Counted from the stretch's first letter, positions 18,920 through 27,872 are shown. The stretch is 64,000 nucleotides of DNA from CAVWZH01 sp963765285 (GCA_963765285.1 CAVXVR010000004.1:682001-746000); one strand, 5' to 3'. Notes: generated from the letters alone by a model not told the origin. Numbers and translations are program-made.

Positions 18920-20241
18920 AGAGCAGCCGGGGTCACGCCCTCAGTCTGCAAGACTGGCAAACGCAGCCGCACCAGCGTCCCCTTGCCTTCGTGACTGTCG
19001 ATGGTCATTTTGGCCGTGCCGCCGTAGAGCACTTTCAATCTCTCCGCAACGTTGGCCATGCCGATCCCCGTGCCGCCGAGACCGGTGGGTCTGCTCAACA
19101 GTTGAGCCGACCCCATTCCGACGCCATCGTCTTCTACTTCAATAATGAGCGAAGACTCAATCAGGCGGCTGCGCAAGTAAATGCTGCCCCCGTCGATCTT
19201 CGACGACAAGCCGTGCTTGATGGAGTTCTCGACCAGCGGCTGCAGCAGCATGCTGGGGATCATGGCATCGAGAGAGACGGGATCGAGTTCCTTGATGACG
19301 CGCAGCTTGTCTTTTCCGAAGCGCACGACCTCAATATCCAGATAGTTGTCGATGAATTCCAATTCATCATGCAACGATACGAAGGCATCGCTGCTATGCA
19401 AAAGACGGCGCAAAATGTTGGCGAGTTTAATGATCAGCTCGCGGGCGGTGTCTGGGTCAAACCGCACCAGCGACGAAACAGAATTCAGGGTGTTGAAAAG
19501 AAAATGCGGATTGATCTGGTTTTGCAGCGCTTCCATGCGAGCCTGCAGCAGCAGACGTTCCTGCTCTTCCAGTTTAATTTGCAGCCGCACGCTGTTCCAA
19601 ATTTTGAGTTCGATGCCGATCACCATGATGGAGGTGGCGTAAATCAGCGACTCCACCCAAAGGTTTGGGCTCTCCAGACTGAACGTGGCCCAGGGGAAGA
19701 ATTGCGAAAGCTCCGTCTGCACGAAGCGCAGGCCGACAATGGTGACAAAAAACATGATCTGCCAATCGAAAAGTTTCGGCCGCGGCAGGTTGCGGCGGAT
19801 CAGGCGGTAAATGCTGAGATCAATGAATGGCGAGAACGACCAGATTTCTTCCGGGTCAGGAGCCAGGTTGCGAAGCTGTCCGGCGACAAAGCCGCACAGC
19901 ACGTTGAACGGCAGTGTCGCCAATTCTCCGTGCAGGGTCGCGGGAAGTGCCAACAGAATTCCGCCGAGCACACCGCTGAGGCGGCCTCCAAGGATCCCCA
20001 GCACGATGGCGGTCTCGAACGAAAGATCGCCGGCTACGAAGCTCTTGGCAGTGAAGCGAATCCACACACCCAGCGCCAGGGGAATGCCAATCCACAAGAC
20101 CAGATAAATTTTCTGTCTTACCGTGCGCTCTTCGCTGAACAGCAGCCGCTTGAACTCGACCGACCGGACCAGCGCACTGGCCACAGCCGCCGCCACGCCC
20201 AGCTTCAGCAGCAAATTGATAAGAATGAGGCGCTGTTCCAT
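18889..20241 (-). CDS. LytS/YehU-type sensor histidine kinase
   Basis: 450 residues. About 200 N-terminal residues hold several membrane helices (LLLKLGVAAAVASALV, YLVLWIGIPLALGVWI, ETAIVLGILGGRLSGVLGGILLAL, FFVTIVGLRF), similar to a 5TM-LYT sensor. The kinase core has the His_kinase motif ALQNQINPHFLFNTLNS with the phosphoacceptor histidine in NPHF, then an ATPase domain with LLQPLVENSIKHG, VEDDGVGM and GTGIGMANVAERL. Such kinases partner LytTR-domain regulators; none is adjacent. I chose the ATG at 20241 over the TTG at 20271 because hydrophobic homology starts there. TACATT lies 7 bases upstream of it without a ribosome site. The 3' end overlaps the end of bshA. Confidence 0.93.
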   Translation of the reverse strand: MEQRLILINLLLKLGVAAAVASALVRSVEFKRLLFSEERTVRQKIYLVLWIGIPLALGVWIRFTAKSFVAGDLSFETAIVLGILGGRLSGVLGGILLALPATLHGELATLPFNVLCGFVAGQLRNLAPDPEEIWSFSPFIDLSIYRLIRRNLPRPKLFDWQIMFFVTIVGLRFVQTELSQFFPWATFSLESPNLWVESLIYATSIMVIGIELKIWNSVRLQIKLEEQERLLLQARMEALQNQINPHFLFNTLNSVSSLVRFDPDTARELIIKLANILRRLLHSSDAFVSLHDELEFIDNYLDIEVVRFGKDKLRVIKELDPVSLDAMIPSMLLQPLVENSIKHGLSSKIDGGSIYLRSRLIESSLIIEVEDDGVGMGSAQLLSRPTGLGGTGIGMANVAERLKVLYGGTAKMTIDSHEGKGTLVRLRLPVLQTEGVTPAALYEDRSSTRR

Positions 20242-20269
20242 TGAGGAGAATGTAGCACGAAGGGCAGCC

Positions 20270-20366
20270 AACAGCTGTCAGTCTGTCAGCCATCAGCAGC
20301 ACCCCACGATGGCATGTATAAGGGCGATTCTGAAGTTTGCTGATGGCTGATAGCTGACAGCTGATG
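20270..20366. repeat. inverted repeat of CAGCTGTCAG/CTGATGGC words
   Basis: The left arm holds ACAGCTGTCAGTCTGTCAGCCATCAGC; the right arm holds GCTGATGGCTGATAGCTGACAGCTGATGG. The arms can pair over about 27 bases. The element lies between the LytS-type kinase and thrC, and a shorter relative lies at 41778-41811. Confidence 0.75.
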
Positions 20367-20368
20367 GC

Positions 20369-21583
20369 CTAATACGGCCCGATAATTCCACCAATCTGCC
20401 GTGTCGCGGGCTGCGGCGATCGCGAGCGATTCTTCCTCGCTTCGATCACATCCAGATATTTCAAGCCCGACCCGGTATTGAACAAAACCACGCTGTCATC
20501 CGGCGTAAAAAATCCGCTGGCCCGCAGCTTTCGATACGCGGCCAGCGCCGCTGCCCCTTCAGGCGCGGCAAACACGCCTTCCACCCGCGCCCAGTGTCCA
20601 AGCGCATCCATGATTTCGTCGTCACTCACCGCCACCGCGGTGCCTCCGCTCTTCTTCAGAATGTGGAGAATCAAATAGTCACCATACGCTTTGGGCACGC
20701 GCAGCCCAGCGGCCAGAGTGTTTGCATCGGGCCAGAACTCCGCGGTTGCCTTGCCCTCATCCCACGCCTTAACGATGGGAGCGCAACCCGAAGCTTGCAC
20801 CCCCACCATGCGAGGCCGCTCGGGGCCGATCCACCCTAGCTCTTCCATCTCATCGAAAGCCTTCCACATGCCGAGCAACCCGACGCCACCACCCGTGGGA
20901 TAAATGATTGCGCTCGGCAACTTCCAGCCCAACTGTTCGGCCACTTCGTAGCCCATCGTCTTCTTGCCTTCCACCCGGAACGGCTCTTTCAACGTGGAGA
21001 CATCGAACCATCCTTCTTTCTCCTTGCGCTCGGCCACGATTTTGGCGCAGTCGCTGATCAGGCCGTCCACTAGCGTTACGCGCGCGCCGTAAGTCTCGCA
21101 CTCGACGCGATTGGCCAGCGGCACATCTTTGGGCATAAAGATGTGCGCTTCGATTGCGGCGGCAGCAGCGTAGGCGGCAAGCGCGCTTGCGGCATTTCCC
21201 GCGGAAGGGATCGCCAGTTTTTTCAGACCATATGCTTTCGCCATGGTCACGGCTGCCGAAAGCCCGCGCGCTTTAAAAGAAGCTGTTGGATTCAGGCCTT
21301 CATCTTTGATGGACACGCTGGGATACTCACGGCTGCGAAGCATGGGCGTGAATCCCTCGCCCAGCGAAACCGGCTCAGCGTCGGGCAGAACTTCGGCGTA
21401 GCGCCACATGCTCGCCACCCGGCCGACCAGCGAAGCAGGCTTAAAGTGCTGCTTTAACTTTAGCGCGGCCAGATCGTATCGGGCATAGAGAACGCCGCCA
21501 TCGTTCGGGCAAACGGTCTGCGGCTTATCCGCGCTGAAATGTGCACCACATTTGGTGCACTCGAGATGCAAGACGAGACCCAT
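20369..21583 (-). CDS. thrC: threonine synthase
   Basis: 404 residues, a pyridoxal-phosphate enzyme converting O-phosphohomoserine to threonine. The N-terminus has a zinc-ribbon-like segment (C9, C12, C25 in CTKCGA and CPNDGG) seen in the archaeal/plant-like class. The PLP lysine is K104 in NPTASFKARGLS; the phosphate-binding loop is SAGNAASALAAYAA; the late glycine loop TGGGVGLLGMW and the SEG-like end NTGSGLKY are also present. The gene is monocistronic in this window: the next gene on the same strand is a VOC protein 75 bases upstream. Its stop abuts a palindromic repeat that may end transcription. Confidence 0.95.
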   Translation of the reverse strand: MGLVLHLECTKCGAHFSADKPQTVCPNDGGVLYARYDLAALKLKQHFKPASLVGRVASMWRYAEVLPDAEPVSLGEGFTPMLRSREYPSVSIKDEGLNPTASFKARGLSAAVTMAKAYGLKKLAIPSAGNAASALAAYAAAAAIEAHIFMPKDVPLANRVECETYGARVTLVDGLISDCAKIVAERKEKEGWFDVSTLKEPFRVEGKKTMGYEVAEQLGWKLPSAIIYPTGGGVGLLGMWKAFDEMEELGWIGPERPRMVGVQASGCAPIVKAWDEGKATAEFWPDANTLAAGLRVPKAYGDYLILHILKKSGGTAVAVSDDEIMDALGHWARVEGVFAAPEGAAALAAYRKLRASGFFTPDDSVVLFNTGSGLKYLDVIEARKNRSRSPQPATRQIGGIIGPY

Positions 21584-21623
21584 GACCTGGGGAGAGTTTA
21601 GCAGGAGAATTATCCAGAACGCT

Positions 21624-21654
21624 CACGTAGGGGCGGACGCCCGGTCCGCTAGCC
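21624..21654. repeat. CACGTAGGGGCGGACGCC-type palindrome
   Basis: Starts with CACGTAGGGGCGGACGCC and continues into GGTCCGC, a short hairpin. Longer relatives lie at 26549-26643 and, with GGACAGCC in place of GGCGGACG, at 31062-31175. Confidence 0.65.
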
Positions 21655-21658
21655 GGAA

Positions 21659-22027
21659 CTAGCCAGTGCGTAGCTCAATCAGCTCAATTCGATTCCCAAA
21701 CGGATCATCAACATATATCCGGTCGTAGCCTTCGAGCGGCTCGTCGGTCTCGCACGAATAACCCGCCGCCACCAGGACAGCCTTGAGGGCACCAAGATCC
21801 TCCACCAGCAACGCAGGATGCGCTTTGCGAGCGGGATGAAACTCATGTTCCACGCCCAAATGGATTTTCAATGTGCCGCGCTCAAACCAGCAGCCGCCGC
21901 GCTTTTCCAAATTCTGCGGCTTAGGAACCTCAGGTATGCCGAGAACACCTGCATAGAAGGCACGCGCATCAGCCTCCTTGCCGGGAGGCATCGCCAACTG
22001 TACGTGATCGATCGCCACAATTCGCAC
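21659..22027 (-). CDS. VOC (glyoxalase/bleomycin resistance) superfamily protein
   Basis: About 122 residues, the length of a single-domain glyoxalase-fold protein. It opens with IVAIDHVQLAMPPG (metal histidine in IDHVQ), continues with ARAFYAGVLGIPEV, KIHLGVEHEFHPA (possible second metal histidine) and ends with YVDDPFGNRIELIEL, where the glutamate is the usual metal ligand. The substrate is unknown; FosB-type thiol transferases share this fold, but no specific motif supports that. The GTG at 22027 is chosen because the upstream in-frame extension runs into the preceding TPR gene and lacks homology. It lies 14 bases after that gene and is probably co-transcribed. Confidence 0.85.
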   Translation of the reverse strand: MRIVAIDHVQLAMPPGKEADARAFYAGVLGIPEVPKPQNLEKRGGCWFERGTLKIHLGVEHEFHPARKAHPALLVEDLGALKAVLVAAGYSCETDEPLEGYDRIYVDDPFGNRIELIELRTG

Positions 22028-22041
22028 GAACGCCTCATCTG

Positions 22042-22776
22042 CTACGCCGGCAACCGCTTCAACAGCGCACTCGCCTTCCAAAACCAGGGGCGTTCCCGCC
22101 TGCGCAAATACCCCGGCATGGTCGGTTTCTTCGCCAGAATGCGCTGTGCCCACTCCCGTGCCTCAGCGTCGCGTTTCTGCCCGGCCAGAAACTGAGCGTA
22201 GTGGTAGTACGTTTCCGATAATGTCGAAATCGCGGTCGCCTGGCGAAACAGCGCCTCGGCTTTGTCTGGCTGGCCAGTGTTGGCGTAGGCCCACGCCAGC
22301 AAGCCCACAGCGCGATGAAAGTCGTATGTCGGATCCTCCGAAACCACGCGCTCCAGATCGGGCAAGGCCGCGGCAAAGTCTCCCAGTTCGCTTTCCGCAA
22401 TCCCTCGTCGATAGAACGGGTCGGGCGAGTCGGTGCGCGAAGAGATCGATTTGTTGTAACACTCTCGAGCCTGGGAGAACCGGCCCTCTTCAAGATACAG
22501 GTCGGCCAGCTCCTCATAATTTCCTGCCGAAGGATTGTCCAGGATGGCGGCCTCGAGTTCATGAATGCGCCGGCGGCGGGGGAAGGTCTTGAATGACTGC
22601 TGCAACAGGCCAAGGTCCGGAATCACCTCGACGGCGATATAGATCAGCGCCCCAATCGGGCCAAGAAACAGAATGATGTAGAGCCAATAGGTATCCGGGC
22701 GGCGGCGAATGAAGTGGACAATCGCCAAACCCTGCAGAATGATGCCCCACGGATAAAACAGTCCGATCAAACCCAT
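22042..22776 (-). CDS. membrane-anchored TPR protein
   Basis: 244 residues. Two N-terminal membrane helices (LIGLFYPWGIILQGLAIVHFI and WLYIILFLGPIGALIYIAVEV) resemble the PLDNc-type anchor, and the rest folds as tetratricopeptide repeats: NYEELADLYLEEGRFSQARECYNKSI, DPFYRRGIAESELGDFAAALPDLERVV, AVGLLAWAYANTGQPDKAEALFRQA and ETYYHYAQFLAGQKRDAEAREWAQRIL. It probably serves as a scaffold facing the cytoplasm. The ATG at 22776 is preferred over the upstream codon at 22857, whose extension is arginine/proline-rich and unlike a protein start. It is followed closely by the VOC gene. Confidence 0.85.
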   Translation of the reverse strand: MGLIGLFYPWGIILQGLAIVHFIRRRPDTYWLYIILFLGPIGALIYIAVEVIPDLGLLQQSFKTFPRRRRIHELEAAILDNPSAGNYEELADLYLEEGRFSQARECYNKSISSRTDSPDPFYRRGIAESELGDFAAALPDLERVVSEDPTYDFHRAVGLLAWAYANTGQPDKAEALFRQATAISTLSETYYHYAQFLAGQKRDAEAREWAQRILAKKPTMPGYLRRRERPWFWKASALLKRLPA

Positions 22777-22971
22777 GCGATTGAGCGCACTATAGCATGG
22801 CGACGCTGGCTTTGGCCGAGGCCGCCTACATGCTCGATTGAGGTAGATTGCTACCACATTTGTGGTACCCCTCTACCACATAGTTGATTTTCAGTTTGGA
22901 GACGAAGAGGGCTAATCGGCAGGTTCCTTGCCGCGGAGGCCGGCACTGTCGGAGTGTTAGAATCTTGTGTG

Positions 22972-23826
22972 GTGAACCTTCCCATCCGCCTGTTGGCCGT
23001 CGATATCGACGGCACCTTGCTGAACCCCGAATTCCACATCTCAGAAGTTGATCTGGCTGCTCTGCGCCGCGCCAAGGCCGAGGGAGTTGAAGTCATCGCC
23101 GTCACCGGCCGGCGCCATACGTTTGCGCTTCCCATCGTCAAACAGCTCGGCTTTGACCTCTGGGTAATCAGTTCGAATGGCGCGGTTACCCGATCGCTCG
23201 CCGGTGAGACCTTTCATCGCGATCTGCTTCCCGCAGAAACCTGCCGAAAGTTGTGCTCGGCCATGCGGGAGTTTCGGGGAAATACCGTCCTCACCTTTGA
23301 CAAGGAAACCAGGGGCGCAATCGTGCTGGAACACATGCAGGATCTCACGGCGAGCATTCAGCGCTGGCTGGAAAAGAACCTGCAATACATCGATTTCGTG
23401 ATTCCAATCGAAGATTCGCTCACGGCCGACCCGGTGCAGGCCATGTTTTGCGGCGCGATCCCTCGCATGCAGCGGGCCCAGGCTACTCTGGCCGGAAGCG
23501 GCCTCGACGGAGAGATCACAGTCTTGCGCACAGAATACCCGGCCCGCGATCTTTCCATGATCGACATTCTCAATCCCGCCTGTTCCAAGGGCCATGCGCT
23601 CAAGCGCTGGGCCGATTATCGCGGCATACCCCGGGAACAGGTCATGGCCATCGGTGATAACTACAACGATATAGAAATGCTTGCCTTCGCCGGGGTGCCG
23701 TTTATCATGGGGAATGCCTCGGAAGAACTGCGGGGCCGAGGCTGGGCGGTCACGCTCGCCAATGACCAGAACGGAGTAGCGGCGGCCGTTGAGCAGGTTC
23801 TCAGCATCTCAAGAGTCAGCGTATAG
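22972..23826 (+). CDS. Cof-type HAD family sugar/nucleotide phosphatase
   Basis: About 284 residues, HAD superfamily class IIB. Motif I LLAVDIDGTLL holds the nucleophile aspartate, motif II is ISSNGA, motif III lies in SKGHALKRWADYRGI, and motif IV is MAIGDNYNDIEML followed by FIMGNASEEL. These define a cytosolic phosphatase acting on small phosphorylated metabolites (Cof/YbiV group). Start choice is uncertain: GTG codons stand at 22954, 22969 and 22972, and homology starts at VNLPIRLLAVD. A TAGAAT box at 22958-22963 sits 5 bases before the GTG at 22969, so a leaderless start there is possible. Confidence 0.9.
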   Translation: MNLPIRLLAVDIDGTLLNPEFHISEVDLAALRRAKAEGVEVIAVTGRRHTFALPIVKQLGFDLWVISSNGAVTRSLAGETFHRDLLPAETCRKLCSAMREFRGNTVLTFDKETRGAIVLEHMQDLTASIQRWLEKNLQYIDFVIPIEDSLTADPVQAMFCGAIPRMQRAQATLAGSGLDGEITVLRTEYPARDLSMIDILNPACSKGHALKRWADYRGIPREQVMAIGDNYNDIEMLAFAGVPFIMGNASEELRGRGWAVTLANDQNGVAAAVEQVLSISRVSV

Positions 23827-23842
23827 TTCTGCGTTATCAAGC

Positions 23843-24640
23843 ATGCCAGTCTCGTCAAAAATCGCGCTCGCGCTCGGGTTGTCGCTTTCTGCGCTGCCTG
23901 CGTTGGGTGCTGACCTTGCCATCCTGCGCAATGGATTCTCCATTCGCCACGAACGGCGGGAACAGGTCGGCGGCGTTACCCGCCTCTACATGGGAAACGA
24001 CAAAGCCGGATTTGTTGACATTCCCACCGTCGAAATCGATCATTACGAACAGGATTTAACTCCAGCGCCAACGCCGCCAGCCCCGCCCGCACCTGTACAG
24101 CGACCTTTGGCTGCAACCGCGTCCAGTCCCAAGAATCCGCAACAGCTGGCAGAGGTCATCAGTAGCATCAGCGCCCGGCAACAGCTCGACCCGGACCTGG
24201 TAAACAGCGTGATCCACGCCGAGAGCGGTTTCAACCCTCGCGCGGTGTCACGCAAAGGAGCGCAAGGCTTGATGCAGTTGATGCCGCAGACCGCCTCCAA
24301 GCTTGGCGTGTCGAACCCCTTCGATCCAACGGCCAACGTGGACGGAGGTACGCGCTACCTTCGTGAGCTTCTCGAGCGTTACAACTTCGACATCATCAAA
24401 GCGCTGGCCGCTTACAATGCTGGGCCACAGCGCGTGGAACAATATGGAGGCGTGCCTCCCTATTACGAAACGCAGATGTACGTGCGGCGCATTGTGCGCG
24501 ATTACAACAAGAAGAAGATCGCCGAGCAGAAGGCGGCTAAGGCAGCGACCGCAGCGGCCAAACGTGCTCACGCTCAAAGCAGCCGCAAGGCAGCGCCGCA
24601 ATCCGCCGCTCTCGAATCGTCGAATGAGCCATCACACTGA
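23843..24640 (+). CDS. soluble lytic transglycosylase (SLT domain), exported
   Basis: 265 residues. The N-terminal signal peptide (KIALALGLSLSALPALGA) directs it to the envelope. A proline-rich linker at about 80-100 leads to a goose-lysozyme-like SLT domain: VIHAESGFNPRAVS with the catalytic glutamate, GAQGLMQLMPQTASKLGV, NVDGGTRYLRELL and KALAAYNAGPQRV. It cleaves peptidoglycan between MurNAc and GlcNAc to give anhydro products. The tail is lysine/alanine-rich and probably disordered. The ATG at 23843 is chosen for the signal peptide. It is 17 bases after the HAD gene and may be co-transcribed. Confidence 0.92.
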   Translation: MPVSSKIALALGLSLSALPALGADLAILRNGFSIRHERREQVGGVTRLYMGNDKAGFVDIPTVEIDHYEQDLTPAPTPPAPPAPVQRPLAATASSPKNPQQLAEVISSISARQQLDPDLVNSVIHAESGFNPRAVSRKGAQGLMQLMPQTASKLGVSNPFDPTANVDGGTRYLRELLERYNFDIIKALAAYNAGPQRVEQYGGVPPYYETQMYVRRIVRDYNKKKIAEQKAAKAATAAAKRAHAQSSRKAAPQSAALESSNEPSH

Positions 24641-24760
24641 AGGCCAGCCCTCTTCGGTTGCTCGTCTGTTTGACCGGTATCCCTCTCTCATATACCTTGG
24701 CACATACAAATCCGGTCGAAATCCGACTGTCTGAACCAGTGGTTGGGGCATCCGCAGTAA

Positions 24761-25804
24761 ATGACTAAAAAACGCCTTGGTATATACGCGCTGGTTGCCG
24801 CTGTGCTCGCGGTGCTGATTTATGAGCAGTTTCGCACCTGGCGCAACTTTGACTGGCAAACCTTTGCCAGCCAGACCGGTCACCTCCATTGGATCCACAT
24901 CTTTCATGCGGTCTCGCTGATCTACCTCGCCTACGTAATGCGCGCCATCCGCTGGAAGATTTTTCTGCGGCCGGTGCGCCCGCAGGCCTCCTCAATCGGG
25001 ATGATCGCGCCGACCGTCATCGGCTTCACCGGCCTGGCCCTGCTGGGACGCCCAGGAGAACTTATACGACCGTTTCTTATCGCACGCCGCGAAAAACTCA
25101 CTTTTTCCTCGCAACTAGGCGTCTGGGCGGTCGAGCGTATTTTCGACATTGCAGCTTTTACCGTTTTGCTGGTAGGCACGGTTTTTCTGGCGATCGCTCC
25201 TCGCCGGCTTCCACATCCGGCTGTGTTCCAGAGAGTGGGGATTGCCTTTGCCGCACTCTCCATCGGGTTGATTGTGGGGGCCTTCGTGGTACATCGCAGC
25301 GGCCAGGCGATCGCGGACTGGATGGAGCGGCGGTTCGCTCACCTGCCCTCGAAAATTGGCCAAAAGATTTCTTTGCGGATCCGCGAGTTGTGTGAAGGCC
25401 TGAACACCATCCACGGCCCGGCTTCGTTATTTTGGCTGAGCGCAGTTTCTGTTGTGATGTGGTGCACGATCGCAGTGGCGTACAAAGAGGTGACGCTGGC
25501 CTACCCTGATCCGGCCATGCGCATCCCGCAGACCCAGCTCCTGCTGCTGATGGGCTCGAGCATGGTGGGTTCGCTGATTCAGCTGCCGGGCGTAGGCGGG
25601 GGATCGCAACTGGCCACCATCGCCGCCCTCCAGCATATTTTCGCCGTACCGAAAGAATTGGCGGCCAGTTGCGGCATCATGCTGTGGCTGGTGACCTTTG
25701 TAGCTGTCGTCCCCATCGGCCTGATTTTGGCCCACCGCGAGCGGCTCTCGCTGCGCAAACTGTCGGAAGAGAGCCAGGTGGCGGAGGAGACCGCAGTGAC
25801 GTAG
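24761..25804 (+). CDS. flippase-like integral membrane protein (UPF0104/LPG synthase TM family)
   Basis: 347 residues with about eight hydrophobic helices. The family marks are the first helix region, LIYLAYVMRAIRWKIFLRPV, the APTVIGFTGLALLGRPGELIRP segment (conserved RPGE, where arginine and glutamate are near invariant) and a late GSLIQLPGVGGGSQLA motif. The family shares its fold with the flippase half of MprF and includes putative glycolipid or polyprenol-phosphate flippases (AglD type). The substrate is unknown. The start ATG has no obvious ribosome site. It is followed by a 215-base gap with a repeat element and then nrdR. Confidence 0.88.
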   Translation: MTKKRLGIYALVAAVLAVLIYEQFRTWRNFDWQTFASQTGHLHWIHIFHAVSLIYLAYVMRAIRWKIFLRPVRPQASSIGMIAPTVIGFTGLALLGRPGELIRPFLIARREKLTFSSQLGVWAVERIFDIAAFTVLLVGTVFLAIAPRRLPHPAVFQRVGIAFAALSIGLIVGAFVVHRSGQAIADWMERRFAHLPSKIGQKISLRIRELCEGLNTIHGPASLFWLSAVSVVMWCTIAVAYKEVTLAYPDPAMRIPQTQLLLLMGSSMVGSLIQLPGVGGGSQLATIAALQHIFAVPKELAASCGIMLWLVTFVAVVPIGLILAHRERLSLRKLSEESQVAEETAVT

Positions 25805-25826
25805 GCGGGATTATCGCCTCTCGTTG

Positions 25827-25976
25827 GGAGGGCACGGCTTTCAGCCGTGCCGCTAGCAGAGCTGGATACCGGTCTCGCGCCGATCCGGCGCAACTCCCGC
25901 GTCGCCCGCAGGCGCTGAAGCGCGGGCAATCAAGGTCTTGTGATGGCACGACTAAAAGTCGTGCCCTTCCCCGCCA
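25827..25976. repeat. nested GGCACGGCTTTCAGCCGTGCC / GGCACGAC..GTCGTGCCC repeat
   Basis: Two short hairpins, GGCACGGCTTTCAGCCGTGCC near 25832 and GGCACGACTAAAAGTCGTGCC near 25943, flank a GC-rich core with GCGTCGCCCGCAGGCGCTG. A similar GGCACTTCCGTGCC unit lies near 52176. Confidence 0.65.
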
Positions 25977-26019
25977 GACCCCGATAGCCCTCCTGCTACA
26001 ATGCCAACAGTTTCCCGCT

Positions 26020-26511
26020 ATGAAGTGTCCTTTCTGTGGATTCGAAAATGACAAGGTGGTGGACTCGCGTGAGAGCAAGGAAGCCGACTCCATCCGCCGC
26101 CGCCGCGAGTGTCTGAAGTGCAGCAAGCGCTTCACGACTTACGAGCGCATCGACGAAATTCCCTACATGGTGGTGAAAAAAGACGGCCGCCGCGAGAAAT
26201 TCGACCGCCAGAAAGTGCTCAATGGTCTGCTGAGGGCGTGCGAAAAGCGCCCGGTTCCGATCGGTAAACTTGAACAGATCGTGAATGAGGCTGAAGGCTT
26301 CGTGATTGACTCTCCGGAGCGGGAGCGCAAGACCAGCGAACTGGGCGAACTGATCATGAACCGCCTGCGTCGCCACGATAAAGTCGCTTATGTGCGCTTC
26401 GCCTCGGTGTACCTGGATTTCAAAGATGTGCAGGAGTTCATGACCGAGCTGAAGGATTTGTTGAAGAGCAAGGAACCGGAGAGCCGCACCAAAGGCGCTG
26501 TCAAGAGTTGA
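26020..26511 (+). CDS. nrdR: transcriptional repressor NrdR
   Basis: 163 residues. The zinc ribbon has C3, C6, C31 and C34 (MKCPFCG and CLKCSKRF), and an ATP-cone domain follows (about residues 49-139, starting VVKKDGRREKFDRQKV). NrdR represses ribonucleotide reductase genes by binding NrdR boxes when ATP/dATP is bound. The length and motifs are textbook for the family. A TACAAT box at 25997-26002 could be its -10 element. No ribonucleotide reductase gene or NrdR box pair was noticed here. Confidence 0.97.
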   Translation: MKCPFCGFENDKVVDSRESKEADSIRRRRECLKCSKRFTTYERIDEIPYMVVKKDGRREKFDRQKVLNGLLRACEKRPVPIGKLEQIVNEAEGFVIDSPERERKTSELGELIMNRLRRHDKVAYVRFASVYLDFKDVQEFMTELKDLLKSKEPESRTKGAVKS

Positions 26512-26548
26512 GTGGTTAAAGAGATGCTTGCAGAGAATCATCACGAAA

Positions 26549-26643
26549 CACGTAGGGGCGGACGCCCTCGTCCGCCCGGCAGCGACCACAGACCAAGGCG
26601 AGCTAACGCGCTCGCTCGGATGGGGGCGTCCGGACCTACGTGA
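26549..26643. repeat. CACGTAGGGGCGGACGCC inverted repeat
   Basis: The left arm CACGTAGGGGCGGACGCCC is matched by GGGCGTCCGGACCTACGTG at the right end; the interior includes CTCGTCCGCCCG. The whole lies between nrdR and the isocitrate dehydrogenase gene. Confidence 0.75.
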
Positions 26644-26657
26644 GCGGGGACGGGCAC

Positions 26658-27698
26658 ATGTCTCACAAAATTACTCTGATCCCGGGAGACGGTATCGGCC
26701 CAGAAGTTACGCAGGCCGCCGTGCGCATTCTCGAGGCCACGGGAGTCAAGTTTGAGTGGGAATCGTTTCAGGTCGGCGCGGAGGCGTTTGAGAAGCATGG
26801 AGAATACATCCCCAAAGAATTGTCGGAATCCATCGAACGCACGCGGGTTGCGCTGAAAGGGCCGGTCGCCACGCCGATTGGCGGCGGCTTCGCCAGCATC
26901 AATGTCACCCTACGAAAACAGTTCGACCTCTATGCCAATTTTCGGCCAATTCGGAATCTGCCTCACATTCCCACGCGCTATCCCGATGTTGACCTAATCA
27001 TCGTGCGCGAGAACACAGAAAGCCTCTACTCTGGTCTGGAGCACGAAGTGGTGCCAGGAGTGGTCGAGAGCCTGAAAATCATTACCGAGAAGGCTTCCAC
27101 CCGCATCTCGCGCTTTGCCTTTGAATACGCCCGGAAGAACCATCGCAAGAAAGTGCACGCCATCCACAAAGCCAATATCATGAAGCTCTCGGATGGGCTT
27201 TTCCTGCGCTGCTCACGCAAGGTAGCGAAGGATTATCCAGAGATCACCTACGGCGAACATATTGTGGACAATGCCTGCATGCAGTTGGTGATGAATCCTT
27301 ATCAGTACGATGTGATGGTGATGGAAAATCTTTACGGAGACATTATTTCTGACTTGTGTGCGGGACTAGTGGGCGGACTTGGCCTTGTGCCTAGCGCGAA
27401 TCTGGGCGAGAGTTGCGCCATTTTCGAGGCGGTGCACGGCTCGGCGCCCGACATTGCAGGAAAGAACATCGCCAACCCTACGGCGGTTCTTCGCTGCGCG
27501 CTGCTAATGCTGAGGCACATCGGCGAGCCCGAGGCCGCTCTCGTGATCCGTAATGCTCTCGACAAGGTGTATCGTGACCGCGACAAGCTCACCCGCGACG
27601 TTGGCGGCAAGGCAGGAACCTCCGAGTTTGCTGACTCGGTGATCGAAGTGATGCAATCGGAAAATCCGGCCGCTCGAGCCGAGTCTGCCACATCCTGA
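26658..27698 (+). CDS. NAD-dependent isocitrate dehydrogenase (IDH3-like)
   Basis: 346 residues of the isocitrate/isopropylmalate dehydrogenase family. It shows ITLIPGDGIGPEV at the N-terminus, the substrate loop SINVTLRKQFDLYANFRP, ENTESLYSGLEH, the catalytic lysine/tyrosine region HKANIMKLSDGLF, the metal site NLYGDIISDLCAGLVGGLG and the NAD-site motif EAVHGSAPDIAGKNIANP. The substrate loop and the IRNLPH sequence favour isocitrate with NAD over isopropylmalate, which would be flanked by leu genes. It is a TCA-cycle enzyme, as is fumarase at 48 kb. I chose the ATG at 26658; a GTG at 26640 is possible. The repeat just upstream ends 15 bases before the start. Confidence 0.92.
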   Translation: MSHKITLIPGDGIGPEVTQAAVRILEATGVKFEWESFQVGAEAFEKHGEYIPKELSESIERTRVALKGPVATPIGGGFASINVTLRKQFDLYANFRPIRNLPHIPTRYPDVDLIIVRENTESLYSGLEHEVVPGVVESLKIITEKASTRISRFAFEYARKNHRKKVHAIHKANIMKLSDGLFLRCSRKVAKDYPEITYGEHIVDNACMQLVMNPYQYDVMVMENLYGDIISDLCAGLVGGLGLVPSANLGESCAIFEAVHGSAPDIAGKNIANPTAVLRCALLMLRHIGEPEAALVIRNALDKVYRDRDKLTRDVGGKAGTSEFADSVIEVMQSENPAARAESATS

Positions 27699-27741
27699 CT
27701 GGCTCGCGTTGCCCGTTTAACCAAAAAGAACATCCTGAGAA

Positions 27742-27778
27742 TGTACCCTTCGTGCGACTTCGTGTCCTTTGTGGTTCA
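27742..27778. repeat. CTTCGTG-CGTGTCCTTTGTGGTT-type repeat word
   Basis: A single arm (CCCTTCGTGCGACTTCGTGTCC then TTTGTGGTT) of a repeat type seen in paired form at 36377-36474, 39809-39881 and 40161-40226. Confidence 0.55.
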
Positions 27779-27872
27779 AGCATTTGGACCCTCCTCTTTT
27801 TCCTCCGGCGCTGCGTTGACGAAACTTCGCGCTTTTGAGTAACATCCTTGTTTCATCTGGGGACTCTGGGGG

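Noticed and set aside
18991..20244. Open frame of 417 codons on the plus strand
   Set aside because: It is the antisense shadow of the LytS-type kinase; residues are rich in Q, H and R without motif, and the reverse strand shows clear kinase domains.
21143..21457. Plus-strand frame within thrC
   Set aside because: Antisense shadow of an intact threonine synthase.
25669..26019. Upstream extension of the nrdR frame
   Set aside because: The zinc ribbon starts at MKCPFCG, and the 117 extra codons run through the flippase gene end and a repeat.
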